Shown here: piece after piece, positions 23,963-35,400 of the stretch
Layout: each line of letters begins with the position of its first letter
Position numbering within the stretch: the first letter of the stretch is position 1
Source: Branchiostoma floridae
Taxonomy: Eukaryota > Chordata > Leptocardii > Amphioxiformes > Branchiostomatidae
Reading direction: 5' to 3'
NCBI RefSeq assembly: GCF_000003815.2
Contig: NC_049993.1
Coordinates: forward strand, 7,811,762 to 7,875,761
DNA: 64,000 nucleotides
The notes under the pieces: generated by a model
The model's database searches: none
Seen by the model: only the letters and a program-made list of their open reading frames with translations
What the model was told of the DNA's origin: nothing
Position numbers and translations under genes: made by a program

Positions 23963-24496
23963 TTTGTGTTTTTGTCCTGAGTAATTACCATTGGTACTGC
24001 ATCAGAACAAATTATCCATTTTATATGTTATTTTTTCTCCGGATCCTGGACATCTCTCAGTCCCCGCTTTAATAGTCCAGTGTACAAACACTCTTGTCGG
24101 ACATTGTCGAGCTCACCCAACAAGCGATGAAATTAAGACACAAGCAATCCCTTTCCGTTATCCCCTGGCACACAAGCCATGTGCAACTCTGATCACTCGT
24201 GGAGTCCATTTGCTTGAGCATTCAGGCTATTCTGAGAATGTTGTTGAAGTTGTGCATGAAGGGCTGGCTGGATGATGGATGTCCTGTGTCCTGGAGAGGT
24301 GCCAGCACTGTAACCTGTCAGGACAGGACTTGCTGCAGGCCTCCAAATTACCTTTCTTCCCTAGCTAGTGTCCCAGCAAAGGCAGAAGTGTCCCAAAAAG
24401 AAGTCAAAACTGTCTCGAAGTATGCTTGAATTGTCCGAGAATTTTTTTTCACAAGCAGGCTTGTACTGTTATAGTTCAGCATTTCCTAAGAAATAA

Positions 24497-24890
24497 TAAT
24501 CAAGGATTTTCTGCCAAATGTTGTCCCTTAAGAAGAGACTTGGTTGATAAGTTCAAGATTACATTGGCAATGTGTTGCAGACATGGAAATTTTCCAGTTA
24601 TCTGGAATTTTCCCAAAGTACACATCCAGTTGTCCCAGCCAAATTAAGTTAATAATAGTCAGGGATTTCCTGCCAAATGTTGCCCCCCAAAAAAGACTCG
24701 GTTAATGAGATTAGGATTGCAATGGCCATCTTCTGCAGACATGGACTTTTTTCAACAGTTCGGAAATCTTCCCATCCATCTAGTTGTCCAAGCCAAATTT
24801 CATTGGCCGCTGGCCATTGGGAACCTGTTAGTTTCGAGCCAAATTTGGTTGGCCCCTGGCCATCGGGACACGGTTAGTTTCGAGCCCTGC
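24497..24890. repeat. Direct duplication, about 155-bp unit, plus short terminal duplication
   Basis: The block CAAGGATTTTCTGCCAAATG..GCAGACATGGA..CCAGTTGTCCCAGCCAAAT (from about 24497) recurs from about 24659 as CAGGGATTTCCTGCCAAATG..GCAGACATGGA..AGTTGTCCAAGCCAAAT. It is followed by two copies of a 45-50 bp unit ending GTTAGTTTCGAGCC (about 24795-24890). It ends GAGCCCTG, a hAT-like terminus, but no left end was found. Confidence 0.6.
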
Positions 24891-25080
24891 TTCAGGCTAC
24901 AGGAGCCTCCAGTGTACCAATTCCGCCCAGCTGTGCTGGCAACCTTACTGATCACAGGGCACCTGTCGGGCCCGAGCTAGCTAGCTGGGCGAAGGAAGGA
25001 AATATGGACGCCACAAACAGATCTCGAGGCATGGACAATTCATCCAGCTGGTAGGGAGGTTATCTATTGCAGTCCTTCAT

Positions 25081-25384
25081 CTATCAACTGAATGAAATTG
25101 TGCTTCTACGTAGGATTTATGTGAGAGTATATACTGTAGTGTTATTTTATAGTGCAATATTCATTGATGGATGGATATGATGTTGAAACAAGGAAGAATG
25201 GTAAGGTAAAAACTGTCTTTGTGTCCTTCTGTTATTTTCTTATATATGTGATTTTGATACAGAATTCTATCAACAGGATGAAATTGTGCTTCTACGTAGG
25301 ATTTATGTGAGAGTATATACTGTTATTTTATAGTGCAATATTTATTGATGGATGGATATGATGTTGAAACAAGGAAGAATAGTA
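25081..25384. repeat. Tandem duplication, 186-bp period
   Basis: Two nearly identical copies start CTATCAAC (25081 and 25267) and share ATGAAATTGTGCTTCTACG, GGATTTATGTGAGAGTATA and GATGGATGGATATGATGTTG. The second copy has a few small deletions. Recent. Confidence 0.85.
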
Positions 25385-28282
25385 AGAACTGCATCTGTCA
25401 GTTATTTTGTTGAATATATTTCAATATTTTGATATAGAATCGGAAAAATTATGTTTTATTTTGCAACGTACCCCAGGGAAATTGGTGCCTGAGTTGTCAT
25501 CATATGTAGGCGGAGCGCTTGCTCCGATATCGTTGGCATTATTCAACGTTCTTTACCGTCACTGCAAATTTTCTCTGACACCTTGCATGTTTTAGTTAAT
25601 GATAACAGTGTGAGTGTCTTCTATCAGCCAGAGTTGTTGTCCTTGTTGTTAATGTTGTTTATGTCCAAAGTCACCTTGGTTTTTAACTAAGAGTTGGAGA
25701 CAGTGACATATTGCTGGGCCCATATCGCTGACGATGATTATGAATGCATATAGCACATTTGCATGCAACACAGGGGTTTAGGTATCATATTGGACAACGT
25801 AATTTTACCTTCCTTAGACCAGACTCTGTTGAAATCCCCCAGCTTCAGTCTTCATATCTGAAGTTTTATGAAGTGTAATGATAACTCCTGGGGGGTAACA
25901 ATTTTCAAACAACCTGCCAGGGTTCAAAATTGAGGGGAAGGCCGTAATGACAGGTGTAGGAGGTGGGGGGGGGGGGGCTTGGGGCCACTAAACATGTTGC
26001 AGTTAGTACATTACTATTTGAGAACTGTGAGGTTTTCAAATTCACAAGAGCAAACTCTGCTACTTTCAGAAGGTGGTTCAGCCATGCATGTTGTAGGAGA
26101 AATGCTGATCCTTATTGAATCTTAATTGGCAAAAATTGTGCACTGTACGCTGTGAATATAGTGTATTCTTCAATGATTGCTTAGACTAAATGACGTCTAG
26201 AAATAATCCTAGTCGCTCTTTTGTCTAATCCTAGTTTTCCCCCATTTTCCAAAAGAGTGGCTATAGTATATGTAAGATACGGGTACAATGTAGCTGCACG
26301 TTGGGAACGCTAGATCTGCTAATGGATCCATTTGTCATTCTCGGTAGAGGGGGTCAATGGCAAATGGATTGATTGGTACCCTCCAGTATTATACCTCAAG
26401 CTTGGTAACTTTTAGTTAAAGCTATATATATTCATAGTGTCATACGTCTTTTTCTAGTATTCTTATATATATCTTAAGCTTAGATCTTGCTGATAAATTT
26501 CTATATTGTATGATTCCATATTCAATTTAGCTCATTGAGTATATAGTGAGGAATTATTTTGACTCCTCCATTTGTCAAAGCTTATAATTGTAAATGTACA
26601 TTTCTGATTCTGCCTTGTGAAAATTTGCTAAAATTGTTATTCAAATAACTGCATTGAATTGAATATTCATGGGTTCTTGAATCAGCAAAAATGTAGCTAT
26701 CTACAACAAGACTTATGATGACAAATTTCGTCATTTACATTCCGTCATCATTATCAATTCCCCTTGGAAGAGTTACTGTAAATTCATGTGAGTTTGAGGG
26801 AACTTAATTTTGCAGTAGGAGGTAAAAGGAGGCCTTTGCAACTTGTTTTAGGCTTATGGTGGATGCAGGCTCGTAATTGTAATACCTGGTGACACAGAGG
26901 GTACCACATTTTCTTGCATTTTGTTGTAGCAGGGTATATTTTTACAAGGAGTAATTGCTACCAATACCCCTTTAACATGTTCAAGGCGCCTCCTCGAACA
27001 CAGGACCCCCATTTTGCCTCCACTCCAAAAGACATGGTACAACCCCAGCTGTGAATGTAATTGTTTCAAGTGTGATGGTTTCGTGGTGGAAAGATAACCT
27101 CAAAAATACTGCAAATATTTCAAGATTTACAGTTGGTCAGCGGTGAAGAGGGTGGTTTGGAAATACCGAGCCCAGTTACTGATGATCATGAAATTTTCAC
27201 AGACACCTGTCACTGATAGTGATAGACAGTTACTGATGTGGAGTGGAATCCCCAATGGCATATTCAATGATTGATTATTACTGAAGATAAATAATGAATA
27301 TTCACCTCCAAGGACAGTGGCTCTTTCTATGGACATGTGTATCATATATATTTAAATGATGAAGTATCCTCTAAGTTTTTTTTTTTTCTTTAACATTTTG
27401 ATCTTCCAGTTGAAGTACTCAATAACCACCGCCACTCTTGCCCATTGGCATTGCCGTAGGGGAGCTATCATTGCATTCTCAGGTGTAGAGTAAAGCCACA
27501 AAGTGCGGAGGAAGAGAGAGCTACTTTGCTCAGTATGTACAGTCAGGAAATGGCCCAGATTGTCAGATAGACTTTTACAAGTCCTGGATGAACCTTGCGG
27601 AGCTGCATTTGCATTCCTAGCATCCCCTCTCCGAGTGCTAATTGACATGGAGCCCTGAGACAGGGAACTGTCCGCCCACACTTTTACCAGTGTGCCGGCT
27701 GGGGACAGGGCACAATGATGAATATTCCCTTTTTCAACCAGATCATCAATATCACGTTCTGACAGAGGGGGAGACCAGCAAGAAAGAAAATTAAAACTCT
27801 GATCAGAGACCTCACTTGGCTTTGAGGGTGGCGCTGTCAGTGTAGTAATTATCACATTTGCTAAATGTCATAAGTCGGCTAGTAAATGACTCCTGTACGT
27901 AACCTTAGTTTAAATCAACTTATAAATGCCTGACTGTGCATATTTGTTTTATTTGATAATAAGAATATAAGCTATAACTTGTAATTAGATAAAGCATAAT
28001 TGCATTCTTTGAGTATGATCTACAGTTTTGTTTGCCACATATATTTATAGTTTTATCCAAAACAATCTCCAGGTATTAGGTTATTCGGGTTGATCACCTT
28101 TTATTTTATTGAAAAGATGTGTCATTCAGACGTATTGTTTCAAACTGAAGTACTAGTACATGGAGAGAAAGTCACAATCCTCATTTTGTGCATCCATTCA
28201 AAAATAAATTTCTGTTAATAAAGGACTGTAGCATCGATTGAGGTCAGACATCCCGGTAATATACTAATAAGATGTGCCATAA

Positions 28283-28325
28283 AACAGTTACTCAAGCAAC
28301 TGAATATGATTATGGAAACGATCAG
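28283..28325. repeat. Dispersed repeat family C, copy 2
   Basis: CAGTTACTCAAGCAACTGAA then TATGATTATGGAAACGATCAG, as at 23361 and 55598. It lies 65 bp left of family A copy 3. Confidence 0.5.
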
Positions 28326-28389
28326 GTGTCTTTTGTCAGTGTCACTGCTTTTCGGCATAAAGGACTGTAATGTACCCATCCCAAGTATT

Positions 28390-29702
28390 TATTACCTTTG
28401 CCAGAATGGCTAAGGTTATGTTTTGGGCTTGTGAGTCTGTCTGTGTGTGTGTCTGTGTGTCTGTTAACAGCATAACTCAAGAAGTCTTGGATGGATCCCG
28501 ATAATATTTGGTAGGTGGGTAGGGGTCGGGAAAACGAAGGTCAAGTTCGATAATGGGCCCCCTAGCGGCTTGCTAAGGTACTGCAGCAGAACCTCAATTT
28601 TTGATATCTCGTGTTCTGGACATGCTGTGATCATGATTTTTGAGTGGTAGATAGCCCTCGAGGCAGAGAGTGAGTGCTGTGAGTTTGGGCCCCCTAGCAG
28701 CTTTTTTGGAACTGCAGGCGCCGGTTTCCTTTCAAACTTTGGATGAGAATAACTCTACAACGTGTTGACGGATCGTCATGATTTTTGGTATGTAGATAGA
28801 ATGAGTGATGACTTACATAATGGTATACTAATTATGCAAAATAGCAGCTAATTTGCATAATTAATGAGGAAAAATTATAAATCCACTTCATTCCATGATA
28901 GGACTTTCAAACTTGTCACATATGTAGCTGGGAAGGAGAGAAATGTCGACAGATATCAATTATGCAAATGGTGACCTCATTTGCATAATTAATGAGAAAA
29001 TATGAACATGTTGACGGATCATCATCTTTTTTTGTATGTAGGTAGCGTAAGTGAAGACCTACATAATCAGATAACAATTATGCAAATCAACAGCTAATTT
29101 GCATAATTAATGAGGATATTTTATAAATTCACTACATTCCATGATAGGGCTTTAAAACTTGTCACATATGTAGCTGAGAAAGAGAGAAATGTCAATACAT
29201 ATTTATCATGCAAATGATGATCTCATTTGCATAATTAATGAGAAAATATTAACGTGTTGACGGATCGTCATGATTTTCGGCATGTAGATAGCCTAAATGA
29301 AGACTTATATAATGTGATACTTATTATGCAAGTTAACAGCTAATTTTCATAATTGATTAGGAAAAGTTCATAAATCCACTGCATTCCATTATAGTACTTT
29401 CATCAAAGTTGTCACATATGTAACTGAGAAAGAGGGAAGAGAGTAAGAGGTGTATTTAAAGACTTTGAAAGAGAATAAGTCAAGAATGGATCAAAGGATC
29501 ATCATGATTTTTGGTATGCTGATAGCTTAAGTAATGCTTGATACAATTTGATATCAATTAATTGTAAATTGGTATCTAATTTGCATAATAAATGCCGAAA
29601 TTTTATAAACCAACTCCAAGCATTTAATTATAAAGAAAATGAAATGAGTAACGCATTTGTCTACAGACATCATTCTACATAACAAATTATTTGGCAAAGG
29701 TA
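28390..29702 (+). mobile_element. Repeat family A, copy 3: 1.3-kb TIR-like element with octamer-hairpin array
   Basis: The left end TTACCTTTGCCAGAATGGC and right end TTTGGCAAAGGTAT form a short terminal inverted repeat. The first 350 bp are the family A head. From 28741 the element is built of units in which ATTATGCAAAT pairs with ATTTGCATAATTAATGAG; hairpins are centred near 28847, 28975, 29090, 29220, 29333 and 29565, spaced about 120 bp, with two spacer types alternating so that the true period is about 240 bp. No ORF, so non-autonomous. Confidence 0.65.
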
Positions 29703-30016
29703 TGTGTTCGTGGAACTCTAGTTTTGTACATGTATTAATATTTATAACGGTATATGGAGTAGATTCAGCCTCTGTACTGAGATGAATGTTGCAGACAAAT
29801 GGGTTGGACTGGCCCCCATCTTGTTCCTAGACATGAATGGATATCCAGTTTCTGGCCATCAATAAATATGCATGGCCTGTAGATAAAATCTATGGAGGGA
29901 TGGCCGCAGGCAATCATACCATTGGCCTTGTTTAAGCAGTCAAAACTGATAATGTCAGAGAAAGGTCATTTCTTACCACTGCCAAGGAGGTATTGCATCC
30001 TGTGTGTATTTGACTT

Positions 30017-30190
30017 TGACTATCTGTGTGTGTGTGCATGTGTGTGTGTCTTTCCTTCTGTATGTGTGTGCGAGAGAGAGAGTATGTGCATGTGTGTTTG
30101 TGTGAATGTGTGCATGTGTGTTTGTGCATTTGTTTGAGTGTGTTTGTGCATGTGTGTGTGTGTTTGTGTACATGTATTTGTGTGTGTTTT
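30017..30190. repeat. TG-rich imperfect microsatellite
   Basis: Alternating TGTG with CATG and GAGA interruptions. Open frames on both strands here are low-complexity artefacts. Confidence 0.85.
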
Positions 30191-31739
30191 AATGCGTGGT
30201 TGTTAATAGCTATAATAGTATAAAATCATTTGTATTGCTGAACTTTTCTTCACTGAAGGCCATTATGCAAACTTGTGTACAAGTGAAAGACTGTCTGCTT
30301 TAGGGGAATTAAGTTAAATTTTGTTCAAGTTTATTGATTCAATCCACCAACTGCCTTGTTAGCATCAACTGGCAATATTGCTAAAAAGGAAACTGTCAAA
30401 ACACAGACCTCAACAGAAGAAAATTTCAATCATGTTTAAACTCAAAGGCTTCTTCAAAAGGTCATGTCAACCACACAGCTTAAGACAAAGTTCTAACACA
30501 AGTCTTGAAAGGAGCAAATGTTTACAGAAAAAACAGTCTACAGTTTTGAAAATAAGCTTCTCAGATTATGCCTCCCTCCAAGATGGAACGTGAGGAATGT
30601 CGTGTGTGTCCCGAGGTAACCAACCTCATTCTTCAGACATAACCCTGCTAATATTCAAGCATGGAAGGTCGAGGCAATAATGCAAATGCATGGAGATATT
30701 ACGTGCCTGGATAAATGATCTTTACGTTCATGACTCATGCCGTATTCTATTAGTGCTCAATCAAGAAAGTCGTGACTCCACGTGAAGACCTGTACAGCAA
30801 TGCAAGGAGGGCAAAGTCAATGTTAATCTTTAGCTGTGGACTCTTCTAAAAATAGGCCGGAAATGGAGTGGAAAATAGACGTTTTAATAGTGGGAGGTCA
30901 TGCCCAGTAGGCATGTGAAATTTAAAGGTATACCGTATTCAGTAGAACGTAAACTTGAAAGTGTGCTGTACTTTTAAGGTAAGTGTCCTCATTCCCCATA
31001 CATGATTTCAGGTATGCAAGAATATGATCCGCATTCAAGTATTTTCTGAAACTCCTCGGTCCCCAGACAGATATACCTTGCATCTCCACTTGTCAAGATA
31101 TCGGTGGCTTGGATGACTAGTCTGCTCCAATAATTCATACATTCCTTTTTGGAATTTTCTGAATCTGTGAGGTATATATGAATCTGAATTGCTTTAATGA
31201 TTCCATCTCTCATGTCTACTGATTGATGGCTTAATTAGCTTATCATCAGTTCCAGAGTGTGTCTGCTTCATATTCGCACCATTTTTAGACCCTTGCATAC
31301 ATGAAGATGTAGCTGTCTCCAATCATTTCTTAACCAAACATTTGTCTAACCAAAGATTGTTCAGTTTAATACAGAGGGATAAGTGGGGTTACTATAGTCA
31401 TGTGTTTGCACCGATATGCATTGAAATTGATGCTATAATTATACTCTAGCAATGAGAGCTATAAATGTGGAAGTGCCTGGAGCAAAATCCTTGATACCCT
31501 ACCAATTGATGCCAAAATACCTTTTCAAATAAGTACTAAGTTTTTGGCACATTGCTTTAATTTTTATTCTCTAGCCTCCTAGTATCAGGGTTTTCATGTT
31601 CAATGTCAAAATTTCATGACTTTCATTTCCATAATGTTAAAATTATATCTGACCTTAAATAAGTAGAGCCAACTTGATTGCAGCATTGATTTAAACATAT
31701 CTATTTATGTTGTCATGGCGTTGTCATGTAGGCCAACAA

Positions 31740-32430
31740 GCAGTTTCTCTCTGTTTCTGTGCCCCTTTGTGAGAAGGTGGTGATCCCAATGTGAAATTTA
31801 AAGCCAGCTAAAGTTAAAGTTGAAAACTAACCTGCCCCCCTCCCCCCTAGGTGTGCAGGTGTGCAGACTCCCTGTGGATGATGCTGCGCAGCTGTTTCTG
31901 TGCCCCCCACCCCCACCCCCGTGAGAAGGTGGTGATCAGGGTGCTCTCAATGCTAGATTTAAAGTTGAAAACTAACCTGCCCCCCTCCCACATGTGTGCA
32001 GGTGTGCAGACTCCCTGTGGATGATGCTGCGCTCCTGTTTCTGTGCCCCCTATAAGAAGGTGGCAATCAGGGTGCTCTTAATGTTCTTTGAAAGATACTA
32101 CATACTTATTTCTCTGCTAAGAGGAAGAGTATGGAAACTAAACACACTACACTACCAGTGGACTAGCTCACTGCTGTAGTGCTTGCACCCTAGCATGTGT
32201 GGCCCGGGGCTTTGAAGCTGAGATGGGCGCCAGGCCAGATGTAATTCTGATCAAGGAGGTTGACACCCTTGTTCTGAAAACTAACCTACCCTCCTCCCCC
32301 CTCTATGCAGGTGTGCAGAATCCCTGTGGATGCTGCTGCGCAGCTGTTTCTGTGCCCCCCGTGAGAAGGTGGTGATCAGGGTGCTCTCAGTGTTAGATTT
32401 AAAGTTGAAAACTAACCTGCCCCCCTCCCC
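31740..32430 (+). repeat. Tandem array of duplicated first-LRR-exon 5' edges (pseudo-exons)
   Basis: Upstream of the real exon lie one partial copy (31740-31850) and three fuller copies with the exon motif at about 31859, 32002 and 32311. Each has the intron end ACTAACCTGCCCCCCTCC, the acceptor TGTGCAG, and coding for SLWM(M/L)LRSCFCAP..V(V/A)IRVL. The real copy begins at 32442, so the basic period is 131 bp (32311 to 32442). Copy A has an in-frame 12-bp insertion (HPHP); copy B is interrupted by a SINE. In A and C the sequence after VIRVL returns to intron, and the frame ends at TGA in the next copy. Confidence 0.85.
32080..32275 (+). mobile_element. tRNA-derived SINE, 5'-truncated, inside the exon array
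   Basis: Blocks GAGGAAGAGTATGG, CACTACCAGTGGACTAG, CTGCTGTAGTG, GTGTGGCCCGGGGCTTTG and GAGATGGGCGCC match the bodies at 37255-37515 and 39616-39925 in the same order. It accounts for the 178 extra bases between array copies B and C, so it inserted after the array formed. Confidence 0.65.
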
Positions 32431-32460
32431 CATGTGTGCAGGTGTGCAGACTCCCTGTGG

Positions 32461-35400
32461 ATGATGCTGCGCTCCTGTTTCTGTGCCCCCCGTGAGAAGG
32501 TGGTGATCAGGGTGTTGGAGTTCCAGCATGCCAACCTGGAGCACGTCCCGCCCGAGATCTTCGAGTACACCAAGTCGCTGGAGGAGCTGTACCTGGACTC
32601 CAACCAGATCAGAGACCTGCCCAGGGTAGGTTTCTTACCAGGTTCTCAGAAACAGCATAGGGAGCTCCTACAGTGTGATATGCCCCTATGCTTGCTCCGA
32701 AGATAGATATTTTTGGTAGTGTTTGTAAGTTGCTTAGGCCTTGGTTTGTTACCCTAGCCGAGAAGATTGACATTTTTCGTAGTGTTTGAATGTATGTTGC
32801 TTTAAGTAGCATTACTCAAGAAGTGATGGATGGATTTGCCATGAAATTAAGTATGTGGTTAGGTTTTGTCCTATGAAAGAATTAGTCTTCAGTTCAAGAC
32901 TTTTGCCACACTGTCAGCTTTCCTTGGTACTGCAGCAGAAGTTGTTCTGGGCAAGCTGTGGTCATGAGTTTTGAGTGGGAGAGTTAATCTTTTGTTTGTC
33001 TATCAGATATCTCTGTTAGTGAGTAAAAATGTGCTCTCACAGGGCTGTAAATATCAGTACTGGTATATGTTTCTTACCACTGTTCTCACCAGTGCAGTTG
33101 AGCATAGGGAGCCCCATATGGTGTGATTTCTATCCCCTGGTATGCTGTGATTTGGGCCCCTATGCTTTGTTTTGTAGAGGGCTTTTTTGTTGTTTTTTGT
33201 AACAAAGGTAAAGAAATATTGTTTTTATCTTATTAAATTTGTTCCTCAAAATGCAGGAAATAATACTGTTTCTTACACATCTTGAATGATTAATGACAGT
33301 TTTTATTGATATTCAAAAAGAAAGAACTTTTCAACTTCAAGATTCTACATAATATTATTTGGACTCAATATTTTCAACAGAATCGCAGAGAATACATTTA
33401 TTGTTTGTTGCTATTCCCTCATGTTGTGGAGAAGTTTTTCTAAAGTCAGAACGTGAGAAAGTCTGGAGACACAAAGTCGGGCCTGCACTTCACACAACGT
33501 CGGAGGCGACAGGCAGACGATATAATGGATTGGTAAAATTTGGATCTGACACCTGTACCTGACCTGTGAAAACCATAGGAGACGGAAGACTGCCGCGCAC
33601 TTATCTAAAAGGAATATAGAGTGCTGTCAGGAGTGATTCGGGCGGTCACCTTCTGAACCTGGAGTCATAAATCCTGTGTGGAGTGGCTGAATAACATGTT
33701 AATGCCGTTCCAGCACTGAATTTCTTATATGTTGTTGTTTTTTTGTGGCTGTTTGAGGATTGCCATTTATTTTGCAAACTGTCTGGCCTGATGATATGTA
33801 TTTTGATTGATGTTTGATTGTTTGTTCTTCCTCCTTGTTTAAAGCACAAAACTGCATCGTTTGGTAAGTCTGGTTTAGGTCTTAAAAGTGTTTGTACATA
33901 TAAAGCTACCATAAAGCAGATATAGCCACACAAGGGAAGACATTGTGTCAACCTGCTTAGCTTGCTGAAAGCACAGAGGCCAAGCCCTTCCTACAACAGT
34001 AAAGAAACTCCAAGGGCTAAGGAAGCTTGCAGGATTCAAAGCACAGTAGAAAAAGATGAAGAAAGACTGAATGCAACTACAGGACTCTTCAAAGACTGTA
34101 GATGCAGAATATATTGACTTATGATGATACCAGAATGGCTAATATGTCAAATATGTACCAGCAGATACTTTCTACTGTATAAGAATCAGAAGGAAAATTT
34201 GCTGGCTCTGATGGTTAACCAATATGTCCCCTGGCTCATGGACTGTGGTGGTAGAAGTCACGTATATTACATGTCTCATAGCCACCCTGCCTGTATATGG
34301 CCATCTCGGGGATACAACCAATTACCTTGGAGCTAACCTTAGACTTCCAAGTGGGCTTGAAAGAGTTGATAGGTGGATGTCTTCACGCCCATTGTATTTC
34401 TTCCAGGGGTGACCTTCTACTGAAAGCTCTACTCCTCGCGTATTTCCTGAGAAGGCTTAAACTATGTCCAAAGGAAAAAAAATGCATTTGTACATTCTTG
34501 ATTAAAAGGTGCATCATGAATTGTTGAACTTGTATTTGTTTTTTTTTGTGTGCTAGTTTTAGTTCCTTCCAACCAATATTCTGGAAAGTCTTTTTCTGTC
34601 ATCCAATCGTTTAATCAATGTTTTTTTTTACAATTTTTGTATGGGCTTTTCCCCAGTGTACATTGAAAAATGCTTTAAGATGATAACTTTTTTTGATTGA
34701 TTGATTAATCGATTGATTAATTGATTGATTTATTGAGTGAGTGAGTGAGTACATGTAAATGAGTGAATGGATAAATGGCTGAATGGATTGATAGGTGAAT
34801 GAATGAATGAGTGAGTGAATATTCAAACATATCAATAAATGAATGACATATGGATAATCATGTTGAAGAATATTGTATTTCTCCTTTTGCACAGCCCCTG
34901 TTTATGTGCCATGGGCTGCAGAAGCTGGGCCTGAGTGACAATGAGCTGCTGATGCTTCCTCCGGCCGTGGCCAGTCTGGTCAGTCTCACGGAACTGGACA
35001 TCAGTAAGAATGGTAAGACTGGAGATTAGACCAGCCGTGCATTACATGATATATCTTCTGCATAAAACATCCAAGTACTAGGTTGCTATTGATTTGCTAG
35101 AGTGAATATTTCATTGTTGTTTTTCTACCTTTATAGATGTATATTCCTATATAGACTGGAGGTCAGATCAGCCATGCATTATATAATATGTCTATTTTCT
35201 GACAGCTCGCTGCAATACTAAAACCATACCCAGCATGATTCTATAATCTAGCAACTACACTAATGATACATGTATGTGCATTAAGATGGGAAAAACATAT
35301 CTTCTGCATTAAAACATCCGAATACTAAGTTTGCTGTTGATTTGATAGAGTAATTGTTTAATGAGTTGTTGTTTTTCTATCTTAAAAATAATGTGCATTC

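Larger units (their letters stand above)
19636..31739. other. Large intron or intergenic stretch, repeats only
   Basis: No exon with family similarity is recognised. Contents seen: inverted repeats (20787-20905, 21451-21607, 22809-22845), an (AT)n/(GT)n microsatellite at 23895-23962, tandem duplications (24497-24890 and 25081-25384), a polyG run near 25962-25978, repeat family A with an octamer-hairpin array (28390-29702), and a TG-rich block (30017-30190). A 50-codon GC-richer open stretch near 23526-23686 ends at a GTAGGG donor-like site, but its protein is not recognised. Confidence 0.5.

Noticed and set aside
27352-27855. 167-codon minus-strand open frame
   Set aside because: No recognisable domain, ends in a polylysine run from an A/T tract, and no splice or promoter context.
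29892-30223. Overlapping open frames on both strands
   Set aside because: They arise from the TG-rich microsatellite.
32434-32460. GTG 32434 as start of the LAP protein
   Set aside because: These bases overlap the acceptor region TGTGCAG; an ATG at 32461 or an upstream exon is more likely.
33646-33951. 101-codon minus-strand frame
   Set aside because: No domain, and codon composition like the surrounding noncoding DNA.
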